NCBI GenBank assembly: GCA_031385325.1
Contig: JANNBJ010000133.1
Coordinates: forward strand, 44,574 to 108,573
Reading direction: 5' to 3'
Source: SYFY01 sp031385325
GTDB lineage: Bacteria; Pseudomonadota; Gammaproteobacteria; Pseudomonadales; Azotimanducaceae
Length of the DNA stretch: 64,000 bases
Shown here: positions 16,544-25,080 of the stretch, piece by piece
Layout: each line of letters starts with the position of its first letter
How positions within the stretch are numbered: position 1 is the stretch's first letter
Notes under the pieces: model-generated
What the model was told of the DNA's origin: nothing
Database searches by the model: none
The model's input: only the letters and a program-made list of their open reading frames with translations
Program-made: the position numbers and the translations under genes

Positions 16544-17926
16544 TCATCGACGCCGACCAGGTACTACACCTTTGGGCGCCATCATGCCCTGCATTGATCC
16601 TAGTCCACGCGCGAGTTTTTGCATGCCACCCTTCTTGGTGAACTTCTTCATCATCTTCTGCATCTGCTTGTGTTGTTTCAGCAGGCGGTTGATGTCAGCG
16701 ATTTCTGTGCCGCTACCGCGTGCGATTCGCTGTTTGCGCGAACCTGAGATGATGTCTGGAAAGCGGCGTTCATGCGCGGTCATCGAGTCGATGATCACTG
16801 CCATGCGTTTGAACTGACGATCATCTACCTGGTCCTGAACTTTTTTCGGTAGCTGGCTCATGCCCGGCAGCTTGTCCAGCATGCTGGTGATGCCACCCAT
16901 GTTGGCCATCTGTGCCAACTGCTCGCGAAAATCTTCGAGGTCAAAACGCCCCTTCTCCATCTTGCGGGCAAGCTTCTCGGCTTTTTTGTGATCGACCTTG
17001 CGCTGGGCTTCTTCGATGAGTGAAAGGATGTCGCCCATGCCAAGGATGCGTGACGCGATCCGCTCCGGGTAGAACGGCTCCAGCGCATCGATCTTCTCGC
17101 CCATACCGATGAACTTGATGGGCTTGCCGGTGATTGCCCGAACTGACAAGGCAGCACCACCACGCGCGTCACCGTCAGCTTTGGCCAATATCACACCAGT
17201 CAATGTCATCGCATCGTTAAACGCTTTGGCAGTGCGCGCAGCATCCTGTCCGGTCATGGCATCGACCACGAACAGGGTTTCGATAGGCTTCAGGTCAACC
17301 TGCAGTGCCTTGATCTCCTGCATCATGGCGTCATCAATCGCCAATCGACCCGCTGTGTCGACAATCAGAACATCAGCGAACATCGTCTTCGCTTCTGCAA
17401 CGGCGCGGCGAGCGATCACCAATGGCTGCTCCATGGCGTGCGAGGCGATGAAATGGGCGCCTACTTCGCCGGCGAGGGTTTCCAGCTGTTTGATGGCAGC
17501 GGGTCGGTAAACGTCAGCGCTGACTACTGCGACCTTTTTCCTTTCGCGGTCCTTCAGCAGCAGCGCAAGTTTGGCCACCGTCGTTGTCTTGCCCGCTCCC
17601 TGCAAGCCTGCCATCAGAATGACGGCGGGCGGGGTGGTTGCAAGATTGAGCGCGTCGTTGGCTGCGCCCATCACCTGCACGAGTTCATCGTGCACGATCT
17701 TGATGAACGCCTCACCGGGATTGAGCGCCTCGGAGACATCCTGACCGATCGCCCGAGTGCGAACGCTTTCCATGAAGTCCTTGACGACATCCAGGGCAAC
17801 GTCCGCTTCGAGCAATGCTCGCCGCACGTCCCGAAGTGCATCTGCGATGTTGTCTTCGGTGAGTTTGGATTTCCCGGTCAGACCCCTAAAGGTCTGTGTA
17901 AGGCGCTCGCTGAGGTTCTCGAACAT
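16544..17926 (-). CDS. ffh: Signal recognition particle protein Ffh
   Basis: A 460-residue SRP54 GTPase that delivers nascent membrane proteins to FtsY. It has an N domain (1-95), a G domain with GLQGAGKTTTVAKLA, DVYRPAA, DTAGR and AKADGDARGG, then the Met-rich M domain with SGSRKQRIARGSG (RNA binding) and KQMQKMMKKFTKKGGMQK. A -10 box lies 30 bases upstream. The divergent ypjD-like gene starts about 115 bases away. Confidence 0.97.
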   Translation of the reverse strand: MFENLSERLTQTFRGLTGKSKLTEDNIADALRDVRRALLEADVALDVVKDFMESVRTRAIGQDVSEALNPGEAFIKIVHDELVQVMGAANDALNLATTPPAVILMAGLQGAGKTTTVAKLALLLKDRERKKVAVVSADVYRPAAIKQLETLAGEVGAHFIASHAMEQPLVIARRAVAEAKTMFADVLIVDTAGRLAIDDAMMQEIKALQVDLKPIETLFVVDAMTGQDAARTAKAFNDAMTLTGVILAKADGDARGGAALSVRAITGKPIKFIGMGEKIDALEPFYPERIASRILGMGDILSLIEEAQRKVDHKKAEKLARKMEKGRFDLEDFREQLAQMANMGGITSMLDKLPGMSQLPKKVQDQVDDRQFKRMAVIIDSMTAHERRFPDIISGSRKQRIARGSGTEIADINRLLKQHKQMQKMMKKFTKKGGMQKLARGLGSMQGMMAPKGVVPGRRR

Positions 17927-17955
17927 GACGGCCAGATCTGCTTGTGAGGCCGGGG

Positions 17956-17961
17956 ATTATA
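17956..17961 (-). promoter_or_regulatory. -10 box upstream of ffh
   Basis: The minus strand has a perfect TATAAT followed by CCCCGGCC, about 30 bases before the ffh ATG. I see no good -35 at the standard distance, so only the -10 is called. Confidence 0.45.
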
Positions 17962-18040
17962 GGGCTTTCGGCCTCTGGCGGCTTGTGCCACACTGCCTCG
18001 CGTCCCAGCAAAAAAGCCTCGCCTTCCTATCGACACGCAA

Positions 18041-18829
18041 CTGCTACACGTCGGCGCAGCACTGGTCTACGGCATCGTCCTCGCGCTTCTCGGGCGCGGT
18101 CTTGCAAGTGAACGACTGGCACTGCAATCGTCAGGCCACGTGCTGCTCACGCTGGCCATGCTTCTGCACGCGATGGCAATCTGGTCCACTGCAGCAACGC
18201 CTACGGGTTTTGACCTCGGGCTACAGCACGCACTGAATCTGATGTTTCTGGTCATGACCATCTTTGTCGCCGGGTGTACGGTTTCCTTGCCAGTCACCAT
18301 TCTCTTGATTCCACTCATACCGCTCGATCTGGCATTGCTGTTGTGGTCGGGCTTCGCGGGCCGCTCGCCTGGAGTACAGGGCATCAGCATGCAAACTTTG
18401 CCGCACGTCATCATTTCCATACTGGCGGCCAGCGTGTTGCTGCTGGCTTTCCTGCAGGCGTTGCTGCTGCGCGCAGTCGAGCGTCATCTGAAGGCGCGCG
18501 CTTTTACCTGGGCGCAGCACGTCCCGCCGCTGGAAACTCTGGAACAACTGCTGTTTGCAGCCATCTGGACCGGTCTGATTCTGCTTCTGATCGGCATCGC
18601 GACAGGCTTTGTGTACCTCGAGGACATGTTCGCCCAGCGCGTTGTCCATCACACCGTACTGCTGAGCGCCGCTGCCGTCGGGTACATTGTTCTACTTATC
18701 GGGCGATATCGTCTGGGCTGGCGGGGTGAAACTGCAGTGCGCTGGGTGCTGATATCAACGGGTCTGCTCGTACTCGGTTATTTTGGCAGCAAATTCGTCA
18801 TCGAGATCCTGTTGGCTCCTCCGTCGTGA
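18041..18829 (+). CDS. CcsA/YpjD-like inner membrane protein
   Basis: An integral membrane protein of the cytochrome c assembly (CcsA/YpjD) family, with about seven or eight hydrophobic helices. The C-terminal part (FVYLEDMFAQRVVHHTVL, then GYFGSKFVIEIL) closely follows what I recall of E. coli YpjD, found beside corB-type genes. The first in-frame GTG (18140) would delete the first helix (LLHVGAALVYGIVLALLG). The frame is open from 17963 but has no ATG, GTG or TTG before 18140; CTG at 18041 is the best start and is uncertain. It overlaps the next gene by 4 bases. Confidence 0.78.
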   Translation: MLHVGAALVYGIVLALLGRGLASERLALQSSGHVLLTLAMLLHAMAIWSTAATPTGFDLGLQHALNLMFLVMTIFVAGCTVSLPVTILLIPLIPLDLALLLWSGFAGRSPGVQGISMQTLPHVIISILAASVLLLAFLQALLLRAVERHLKARAFTWAQHVPPLETLEQLLFAAIWTGLILLLIGIATGFVYLEDMFAQRVVHHTVLLSAAAVGYIVLLIGRYRLGWRGETAVRWVLISTGLLVLGYFGSKFVIEILLAPPS

Positions 18830-20124
18830 GCGTCGACGCCATACCACTCTCCGCGTTATTCACGACGCTGGTCGTGCTGATGGTGTTCTCCGCTTATTTT
18901 TCCGGCAGCGAAACCGCACTGATGTCGCTGAATCGGTATCGACTGAAGCATCTTGCAAATGAAGGCAAGGGCAGCGCCATCAAGGCCAGTCGGATGCTGG
19001 CTCGCCCCGACCGCATGCTGGGTGTCATCCTGATCGGCAACAACCTCGTGAATTTCACGGCTGCAACGGTTGCGACCATCATCGGTTTACGCGTCGCCGG
19101 TGATAACGGGGTGCTTGCTGCACCCTGGATTCTGACCTTTGTATTTCTGATCTTCGGCGAGATCGCGCCAAAAACTCTAGGTGCAGCGCGTCCTGAACCC
19201 ATCGCCTTTGCATCGGTGCACCTGCTGGAGCCTCTACAGAAAATTCTGCACCCACTCATCGTCGCGCTGAACTGGTTCTCCAACATGCTGGTCAACCCGT
19301 TCATCAGCGGCGACCGAGTGACAGATCAACTGTCACAGGATGAACTGCGAACAGTGGTTAATGAAGGTGCCGATCTGCCGGATAAACATCAGAACATGAT
19401 GCTGTCGATCCTTGATCTGGATGAAGTCACCGTTAACGACATCATGGTGCCTCGCTCCGAGATCATAGGTATCGACATCGATGCGGACATGGATGAGATC
19501 CTGACGATTATCGGCAGCAGTCATCACACCCGCCTGCCGATCTATCGCGGCGATATCAACAATGTTCTCGGCATCCTGCACCTGCGTCGACTGACTCGTC
19601 ATCTGTCTGGTGAACCGATTACTCGGGAAGACCTGCTCTCTCTGACCCGAGAGCCGTACTTCGTCCCGGAAGGCACGCCTCTGCATACTCAGCTCGTGAA
19701 TTTCCAGAAAAACAAAAGGCGGGTGGCGCTGGTAGTTGACGAGTACGGCGACGTTCAGGGGATCGTCGCACTGGATGATATCCTTGAAGAAATTGTCGGT
19801 GAGTTCACAACCGACTTTGCCGCCAACGTTCCGGAAATTCACCCACAGGATGATGGCAGCTATCTGATCGACGGAATGGCCCTGTTACGCGAGGTCAATC
19901 GTTCACTGGGGTGGGAGCTGCCAACGACAGGTCCGCGCACACTGAATGGTCTGCTCCTGGAGACTCTGGAAATGATCCCCGACAACAATGTCTGCTGTCA
20001 GCTGGGGCCTTACTACGTCGAAACCCTGCAGATTTCCGGCAACATCATCAAGACAGCGAGGCTGTGGGATTCTCGCAACGTCCATGGCAGCGCTGCCGAG
20101 TCGGTCGAAGAGGCCGGAATCTGA
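18826..20124 (+). CDS. CorB/CorC-like DUF21-CBS transporter family protein
   Basis: A 432-residue membrane protein starting with GTG, overlapping the ypjD-like stop (GTGA). Order: DUF21/CNNM transmembrane domain (about 10-190, with SAYFSGSETALMSLNRYRLKHL), a CBS pair (about 205-330, IMVPRSEIIGID and VALVVDEYGDVQGIV), and a C-terminal CorC/HlyC domain (LIDGMALLREVNR). Family members are linked to magnesium/cobalt efflux or resistance. E. coli YfjD (CorB) is the closest in architecture and neighbours ypjD and ffh there, as here. Confidence 0.86.
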   Translation: MSVDAIPLSALFTTLVVLMVFSAYFSGSETALMSLNRYRLKHLANEGKGSAIKASRMLARPDRMLGVILIGNNLVNFTAATVATIIGLRVAGDNGVLAAPWILTFVFLIFGEIAPKTLGAARPEPIAFASVHLLEPLQKILHPLIVALNWFSNMLVNPFISGDRVTDQLSQDELRTVVNEGADLPDKHQNMMLSILDLDEVTVNDIMVPRSEIIGIDIDADMDEILTIIGSSHHTRLPIYRGDINNVLGILHLRRLTRHLSGEPITREDLLSLTREPYFVPEGTPLHTQLVNFQKNKRRVALVVDEYGDVQGIVALDDILEEIVGEFTTDFAANVPEIHPQDDGSYLIDGMALLREVNRSLGWELPTTGPRTLNGLLLETLEMIPDNNVCCQLGPYYVETLQISGNIIKTARLWDSRNVHGSAAESVEEAGI

Positions 20125-20137
20125 ATCCGGCCGCTTC
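20107..20137. terminator. Candidate bidirectional terminator hairpin
   Basis: GGCCGGA (20112-20118) and TCCGGCC (20126-20132) form a 7-bp stem extended by GAAG/CTTC across a one-base mismatch. It overlaps the stop codon of the corB-like gene and lies 28 bases beyond the leuA stop, between convergent genes. T-tracts are weak on both strands, so efficiency is doubtful. Confidence 0.45.
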
Positions 20138-20164
20138 TTCCGAACCGCCAATCACGACGGCTTG

Positions 20165-21856
20165 TTAACGCAGACGCCAGCGACGATTCATCGCCGAGAT
20201 AATGGCCCCGAGTGATGCGGTAATGGTGTTCCGACTTACGCCGATACCGTAACAACGCCCGGCGTCACCATTGTTGATCGCCAGCAGGCAGATTGCCTTC
20301 GCGTCCTTACCCTCGTCCAGCGAATGCTCGTGATACTCAATGATATTGATCGGCTCATTGAGCGTAGCCACCAGACCATTTACAAAGGCCTCGATCGGAC
20401 CACTCCCCTCACCGTCGATGGTTGCCTTGTTAGCCGAGACTTCGATCTGCGCAACCACACGCTGATCATCCTGACGGCCAGACAGCAGATCATAGTTGAC
20501 CAGCCGGTACGGACCACTGTCGACCACGTACTCATCCATCAACGCCTGCAGGATCTCGTCAACCTTGATCTCGCGATCAAGCTGCTCGGTCAGTTTCTGA
20601 ACGACGGAACTGAACTCAACCAGCATTTCCCGTGGCAACACGATGCCAAAATGTTCTTCCAGGATGAAACCGATTCCACCTTTCCCACTCTGGCTGTTGA
20701 CCCGCACAGTCTCTTTGTAGGACGAACCGACATCTGCCGGATCGATGGGCAGATAAGGAACTTCCCAGTTGTCCCGGTCAACCCGTGACATCCCCTTGCG
20801 GATGGCATCCTGGTGGGAACCTGAAAAGGCAGTAAACACGAGTTCGCCAGCATAGGGATGTCGCTGATGCACCGGTAGTTTGTTGATCGCTTCAACGGTG
20901 GTGCGAATCTCGGGCATGTGCCGAAAATCCAGTTCCGGATCGACACCCTGACTGAACAGATTCATTGCCATGGTGACGAGATCGCAGTTGCCGGTGCGTT
21001 CGCCATTACCGAATAACGTACCTTCAACTCGATCGGCACCTGCCATCAGCGCCATCTCGGTGGCAGCGATTCCGGTACCACGATCATTGTGTGTGTGCAG
21101 ACTGATCACCGCCGAGTCCCGCTTCGGGAAACGTGTGATGAACCACTCGATCTGGTCTGCATACACGTTCGGCGTCGCCATCTCAACCGTTGACGGGAGA
21201 TTGATGATCATCTTTTTGTCGGGGGTCGCGCCCCACGTTTCTGCAACCGCAGTACAGATTTCCACGGCGAAGTCGAGCTCCGTTCCGGTGAAGCTCTCAG
21301 GTGAGTACTCGAAGGTGACGTCAGCATCAAACGAGGCAAGACCTTGCCGAACGAGGCGAGTGCCAGCCAGTGCCAGATCAATGATGCCTTGACGGTCCAT
21401 ATTGAAAACCACCCGCCGCTGCAGTTCAGAGGTGGAGTTGTACAGATGGAAGATCACCTTCTTCGCACCTTGCAGAGCTTCGACACTGCGAGCGATGAGT
21501 TCTTCGCGTGCCTGACACAGGATCTGTACTGCAACACCGTCCGGAATACGATCCTCGTCGATGATGCGCCTGATGAAATCAAAGTCCGGCTGCGAAGCTG
21601 CAGGAAATCCGACTTCGATCTCGGCAAACCCGACGTCAAGCAGCAGATCGAACATGCGCAGCTTTTCTTCGACATTCATTGGGTCAACCAGAGCCTGGTT
21701 ACCGTCTCGCAGATCGACGCTGCACCAGCGTGGCGCTCGCAGAATGCTGCGGCTTGGCCATTGACGATTGGGCAGGTCGATCGGTTGAAAGCGCCGATAC
21801 TTCTGGAATGGCATCTTGCTGATGCCGCGGTTGGTGGAATGACCTTGGTCGTTCAT
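20165..21856 (-). CDS. leuA: 2-isopropylmalate synthase (long LeuA type)
   Basis: A 563-residue enzyme that condenses acetyl-CoA with 2-oxoisovalerate, the first step of leucine synthesis. The HMGL-like catalytic barrel has SVDLRDGNQALVDP (metal Asp), the LHTHNDRGTG histidines and GNGERTGNCDLV. The C-terminal regulatory domain (about 430-563) would bind leucine. Length and sequence match the long form found in actinobacteria and pseudomonads rather than the 523-residue enteric form. The ATG at 21856 has an AGAGGA site; Met15 (21814) is the alternative. A possible leader peptide lies upstream. Confidence 0.95.
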   Translation of the reverse strand: MNDQGHSTNRGISKMPFQKYRRFQPIDLPNRQWPSRSILRAPRWCSVDLRDGNQALVDPMNVEEKLRMFDLLLDVGFAEIEVGFPAASQPDFDFIRRIIDEDRIPDGVAVQILCQAREELIARSVEALQGAKKVIFHLYNSTSELQRRVVFNMDRQGIIDLALAGTRLVRQGLASFDADVTFEYSPESFTGTELDFAVEICTAVAETWGATPDKKMIINLPSTVEMATPNVYADQIEWFITRFPKRDSAVISLHTHNDRGTGIAATEMALMAGADRVEGTLFGNGERTGNCDLVTMAMNLFSQGVDPELDFRHMPEIRTTVEAINKLPVHQRHPYAGELVFTAFSGSHQDAIRKGMSRVDRDNWEVPYLPIDPADVGSSYKETVRVNSQSGKGGIGFILEEHFGIVLPREMLVEFSSVVQKLTEQLDREIKVDEILQALMDEYVVDSGPYRLVNYDLLSGRQDDQRVVAQIEVSANKATIDGEGSGPIEAFVNGLVATLNEPINIIEYHEHSLDEGKDAKAICLLAINNGDAGRCYGIGVSRNTITASLGAIISAMNRRWRLR

Positions 21857-21984
21857 GTCCGGTCCTCTGGATGGTCAGGCCGGCGTGTGTTGTCGCAGGC
21901 CATGAGTACAAGTTGCCTTGTCTGTCGCGGTTCGGGTTCTTTCAGGGTTGGGCTTGCGCCCATGAGGAAACAAAGTATTGCCGG

Positions 21985-22041
21985 CTACGCCGGCAGCAGC
22001 AGAAGGTTCAGCGCGACAGATGACAGTGGTGATCGGGGCAC
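21985..22041 (-). CDS. Candidate leu leader peptide (leuL-like)
   Basis: An 18-codon frame starts at GTG (22041) and reads MPRSPLSSVALNLLLLPA, with four consecutive leucine codons (CTT CTG CTG CTG). The stop TAG sits inside a GCCGGC-GTA-GCCGGC hairpin, 128 bases before the leuA ATG. Leucine-rich leaders that couple ribosome stalling to an attenuator are known for leu operons. No convincing Shine-Dalgarno precedes the GTG and the following T-tract is weak (AATACTTTGTTT), so the call is tentative. Confidence 0.4.
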   Translation of the reverse strand: MPRSPLSSVALNLLLLPA

Positions 22042-22178
22042 GATGCCGGCAGCTTGTGAGACTGATCGGACTATAGCTGCAGGCCAGAAGGCGCACAAGG
22101 CAGGTCATCAGCACCGGACAGAAAAAGAAGCGGCGGACCTGATGCTGATTTATCCCAGCTCCGGAACTGAATCACCTG

Positions 22179-22341
22179 GGAGTCTGCGCGGCAGAAGGCG
22201 GCGGTGCGAGGCGAGTGTCAATTCGAGTCCGATTTTTCGTTCGTTTGAGGCGCGTAGTCGGCACTACGCAACGAAAACGAATGGAAAAGTGGGCCATCGT
22301 TGCGCCGCCGCAGCCTGTCGAGCTTCTGCCGCGCAGACTCC
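22179..22341. mobile_element. MITE-like palindromic element, copy A
   Basis: A 163-base unit bounded by perfect 19-bp inverted repeats, GGAGTCTGCGCGGCAGAAG (22179-22197) and its complement (22323-22341). An internal 7-bp hairpin GCGTAGT/ACTACGC lies at 22252-22269. It has no coding capacity. Reverse-complemented, its half from the CTAG-flanked end aligns well with the sequence at 63884-64000. It sits between leuA and rhlE. I do not recognise a named family. Confidence 0.72.
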
Positions 22342-22627
22342 TAGCTCACATTTTTTACCATCCGGTTAGGCAATCTCGCATTGTGCTGTTAGAGTGCGCC
22401 GGTTGGTCATCCTTCGGTGGTTGTCTGACAACCGGGCTCCGCAATCATGCACCCCGGTAATCTGCTCAAGTGTGCATACCCACATCAGGATGGGGTTCAC
22501 CGTGATCGTCCATGCTCCGGCATGGGGCCATAAGGCTACAGCGAACCGGTTTCACCCAGACTGTCTGCCCCTCACCGACAAGCGATCAAACATCTGCTTG
22601 CGGGGCACCCCAGGAGAAGTTTTTTAC
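22342..22627. other. Upstream region of rhlE
   Basis: No gene is supported here. A small hairpin GGTTGT-CTG-ACAACC lies at 22419-22433. An AGGAGAAG ribosome-binding site lies at 22612-22619. A long 5' leader, as many cold-induced DEAD-box helicase genes have, is possible, but no clear promoter is seen. Confidence 0.4.
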
Positions 22628-23893
22628 ATGTCTTTCAATGAACTCGGTCTCGAGACCGATTTGCTGCGTGCGCTGGCGGAAGCCGGTTATACAACAGCGA
22701 CCCCCATCCAGCTGCAGGCCATTCCGGTTGTACTCGCTGGGCGCGATCTTCTCGCTGGCGCGCAGACAGGCACCGGCAAAACCGCTGGTTTTGCTCTACC
22801 CCTGCTGCAGCGCTTACGCGCTGGCCGTCCCCTCAAGCGCACACCCAGAGCGCTCATTCTGGTTCCCACTCGCGAACTTGCTGCCCAGGTCAGCGAAAGT
22901 TTTCGCACCTATGGTCGATACCTGTCGCTCCGCACAGCCGTGATCTTTGGTGGGGTCAGCATACGGCCCCAGATCGAAGCACTGAATCGCGGCACGGACA
23001 TCGTGGTCGCAACACCAGGTCGTCTGCTCGATCATGTGAACCAACGCACCATCGACCTGCGTGCCGTGGAAACTCTGGTTCTGGATGAAGCCGATCGCAT
23101 GCTCGACATGGGATTCATCCGCGATATCCGGAAGGTGCTTAAGCTGCTGCCTACACAACGCCAGAATCTGCTGTTTTCTGCGACGTTCTCGGACTCCATC
23201 CGGGAACTTGCTCATGAGTTGATGAACGATCCCGTCGAGATCCAGGTCGCGGCGCGGAATCAGACTGCTGATCGTGTCAGTCAGACCGTGCAGCTGGTAG
23301 ACAAGGCCCGCAAACGTGAAGTGCTGTCCCATCGCATCGGCAGCGAAAACTGGCGTCAGGTGCTGGTCTTCACACGTACCAAACACGGTGCCAGCAGGCT
23401 CGCCGAACAACTGGAAAAAGATGGCCTGACTGCTGCGGCAATCCATGGCAACAAATCTCAGGGCGCCCGAACCAAGGCTTTGGCTGACTTCAAGGCCGGC
23501 AAGGTACGTGTCCTGGTGGCAACGGATATCGCCGCTCGCGGTCTCGATATCGACAAGCTGCCCCACGTGGTCAACTTTGAATTGCCGAATATTCCAGAAG
23601 ACTACGTGCACCGAATCGGCAGAACAGCCCGCGCAGGCGAAGAGGGACAAGCCCTGTCACTGGTCTGTTCCGAAGAAATCGGCATGCTGAAGGACATCGA
23701 GAGGCTGCTGAAGACCCGCCTTGAACGGGTGGTTATGCCGGGTTATGAACCCAGTGCGAATCCACCGCGGGAAGCCGCAGAACCGTCTCGTCACTCAAGG
23801 CCAAATGCTCCAGGTCAGCAACGACGAAACCACGGTAACTCAGCGCAACGCCCGGCAGGCCGAGGCCAGCCACGGCGAGCAAACGGCTACTGA
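22628..23893 (+). CDS. rhlE: ATP-dependent DEAD-box RNA helicase, RhlE type
   Basis: A 421-residue RNA helicase. The N-terminal FNELGL and the Q motif (TPIQLQAIP) are followed by Walker A GAQTGTGKT (44-52), PTRELAAQ, VLDEADRMLDMGF, the FSATF motif, then helicase domain 2 with ARGLDI and HRIGRTARAGEEG. The basic, Arg/Pro-rich tail (last 45 residues) is typical of RhlE. The frame is open well upstream, but the ATG at 22628 has an AGGAGAAG site 8 bases before it. Its 3' end overlaps the convergent CoA-transferase gene by 7 bases. Confidence 0.93.
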   Translation: MSFNELGLETDLLRALAEAGYTTATPIQLQAIPVVLAGRDLLAGAQTGTGKTAGFALPLLQRLRAGRPLKRTPRALILVPTRELAAQVSESFRTYGRYLSLRTAVIFGGVSIRPQIEALNRGTDIVVATPGRLLDHVNQRTIDLRAVETLVLDEADRMLDMGFIRDIRKVLKLLPTQRQNLLFSATFSDSIRELAHELMNDPVEIQVAARNQTADRVSQTVQLVDKARKREVLSHRIGSENWRQVLVFTRTKHGASRLAEQLEKDGLTAAAIHGNKSQGARTKALADFKAGKVRVLVATDIAARGLDIDKLPHVVNFELPNIPEDYVHRIGRTARAGEEGQALSLVCSEEIGMLKDIERLLKTRLERVVMPGYEPSANPPREAAEPSRHSRPNAPGQQRRNHGNSAQRPAGRGQPRRANGY

Positions 23894-25080
23894 TTGATCG
23901 TCGATGCGCCGAACTCAGCGCGAATGGCATCGCCATTTTCGTTGAGGACGGGCACGGTGGCGGGTCGGTGCGTTGACTCGCCATTGATCCGCACCGGTGG
24001 CGAGACCAGCTGAACCTCGCTACTGCCCACGGCCTGCACATATCGCCGCAGCGCAGGATGCGCGCCAAGTTCCGCCAGCGAATTCAGCGATCCAAAAGCA
24101 ATGTCGCCTGCACGCAGGCGTTCACAAATTGCACTGCGCGATAAAGCCGCGAAAACCCCGGAAATAATCGAGTCCAGTTGCCGCCGATGCTGCAATCGGG
24201 CGGTGTTGTCGACAAAGCGCGGATCCATGGCCAGTTCTGCGCGCTGCAAAACGCTGCTGCAGAACCGTTGCCACTCCCGTTGATTCTGAATGGAAAACAC
24301 AACCTGTTTCCCGTCCCTTGACTGGTAGGCACCATAGGGCGCAATGGTCGGATGATTCATCCCCACCCGCTTTGATTCAAGACCACCATCCAGCTGCAGC
24401 AGTGGCACCGCCATCCAATCGGCAATCGCGTCAAACAAGGAAACTTCAATGCCGCGACCTCGGCCGGTTTGTTGTCTTGTCAGCACAGCCTGCAGGACCG
24501 CAGCGTATGCATTCATGCCACAGGCAATGTCGCATACCGACACACCGACGCGGCCCGGCGCGTCAGGGCTGCCGGTAATGGAGGCAAGGCCACTCTCGCT
24601 CTGCACCAGCAGATCGTAGGCCTTAAGATGGGCCACTTCGGGGGCATCACCATAACCGGTGATATCCACCGTAATCAGTCGTGGGTGTTGTGCGCGTAAC
24701 ACGTCACTGTCGAAGCCAAGGCGCGCCAGAGCACCGGGCGCAAGGTTCTGCACGAAGATATCTGCCTTTGCAATCATGTCCGCAAGCAACAGGGCATCGT
24801 TTGGTTCTTTCAAGTCGAGACAGACCGATTCCTTGCCACGGTTGAGCCAGACAAAATACGCACTCACTCCAGCGGCAGCCCGGTCATAGCCGCGCGCAAA
24901 GTCACCTTCCGGCCTTTCGATCTTGATGACGCGCGCCCCGGCCTCCGCCAACCGAGAAGTACACAGCGGCGCTGCAACCGCCTGCTCAACGGAAACCACG
25001 AGTACTCCGTCAAGCGCGCGGGTGAACTCCTGAGCCGGCGTCAGCTTCAGGTCAGGGTCTGCGGTGTCACCACCGTTCAT
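23887..25080 (-). CDS. Class III (CaiB/BaiF) CoA-transferase
   Basis: A 397-residue family III acyl-CoA transferase. The N-terminal block (LDGVLVVSVEQAVAAPLCT, then GARVIKIERPEGD) binds CoA. Asp184, in GVSVCDIACGMN, is the probable nucleophile that carries the mixed anhydride. SLFDAIADWMAVPLL follows as in other members. The acyl donor and acceptor cannot be told. The ATG overlaps the stop of purT's downstream neighbour arrangement: its start (25080) overlaps the purT stop by 4 bases, so the two are probably co-transcribed, with purT upstream. Confidence 0.86.
   Translation of the reverse strand: MNGGDTADPDLKLTPAQEFTRALDGVLVVSVEQAVAAPLCTSRLAEAGARVIKIERPEGDFARGYDRAAAGVSAYFVWLNRGKESVCLDLKEPNDALLLADMIAKADIFVQNLAPGALARLGFDSDVLRAQHPRLITVDITGYGDAPEVAHLKAYDLLVQSESGLASITGSPDAPGRVGVSVCDIACGMNAYAAVLQAVLTRQQTGRGRGIEVSLFDAIADWMAVPLLQLDGGLESKRVGMNHPTIAPYGAYQSRDGKQVVFSIQNQREWQRFCSSVLQRAELAMDPRFVDNTARLQHRRQLDSIISGVFAALSRSAICERLRAGDIAFGSLNSLAELGAHPALRRYVQAVGSSEVQLVSPPVRINGESTHRPATVPVLNENGDAIRAEFGASTINQ

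Noticed and set aside
21344..22369. Plus-strand frame of 341 codons over the leuA 5' end and the repeat
   Set aside because: It is antisense to leuA and runs through the palindromic element; its translation shows no domain.
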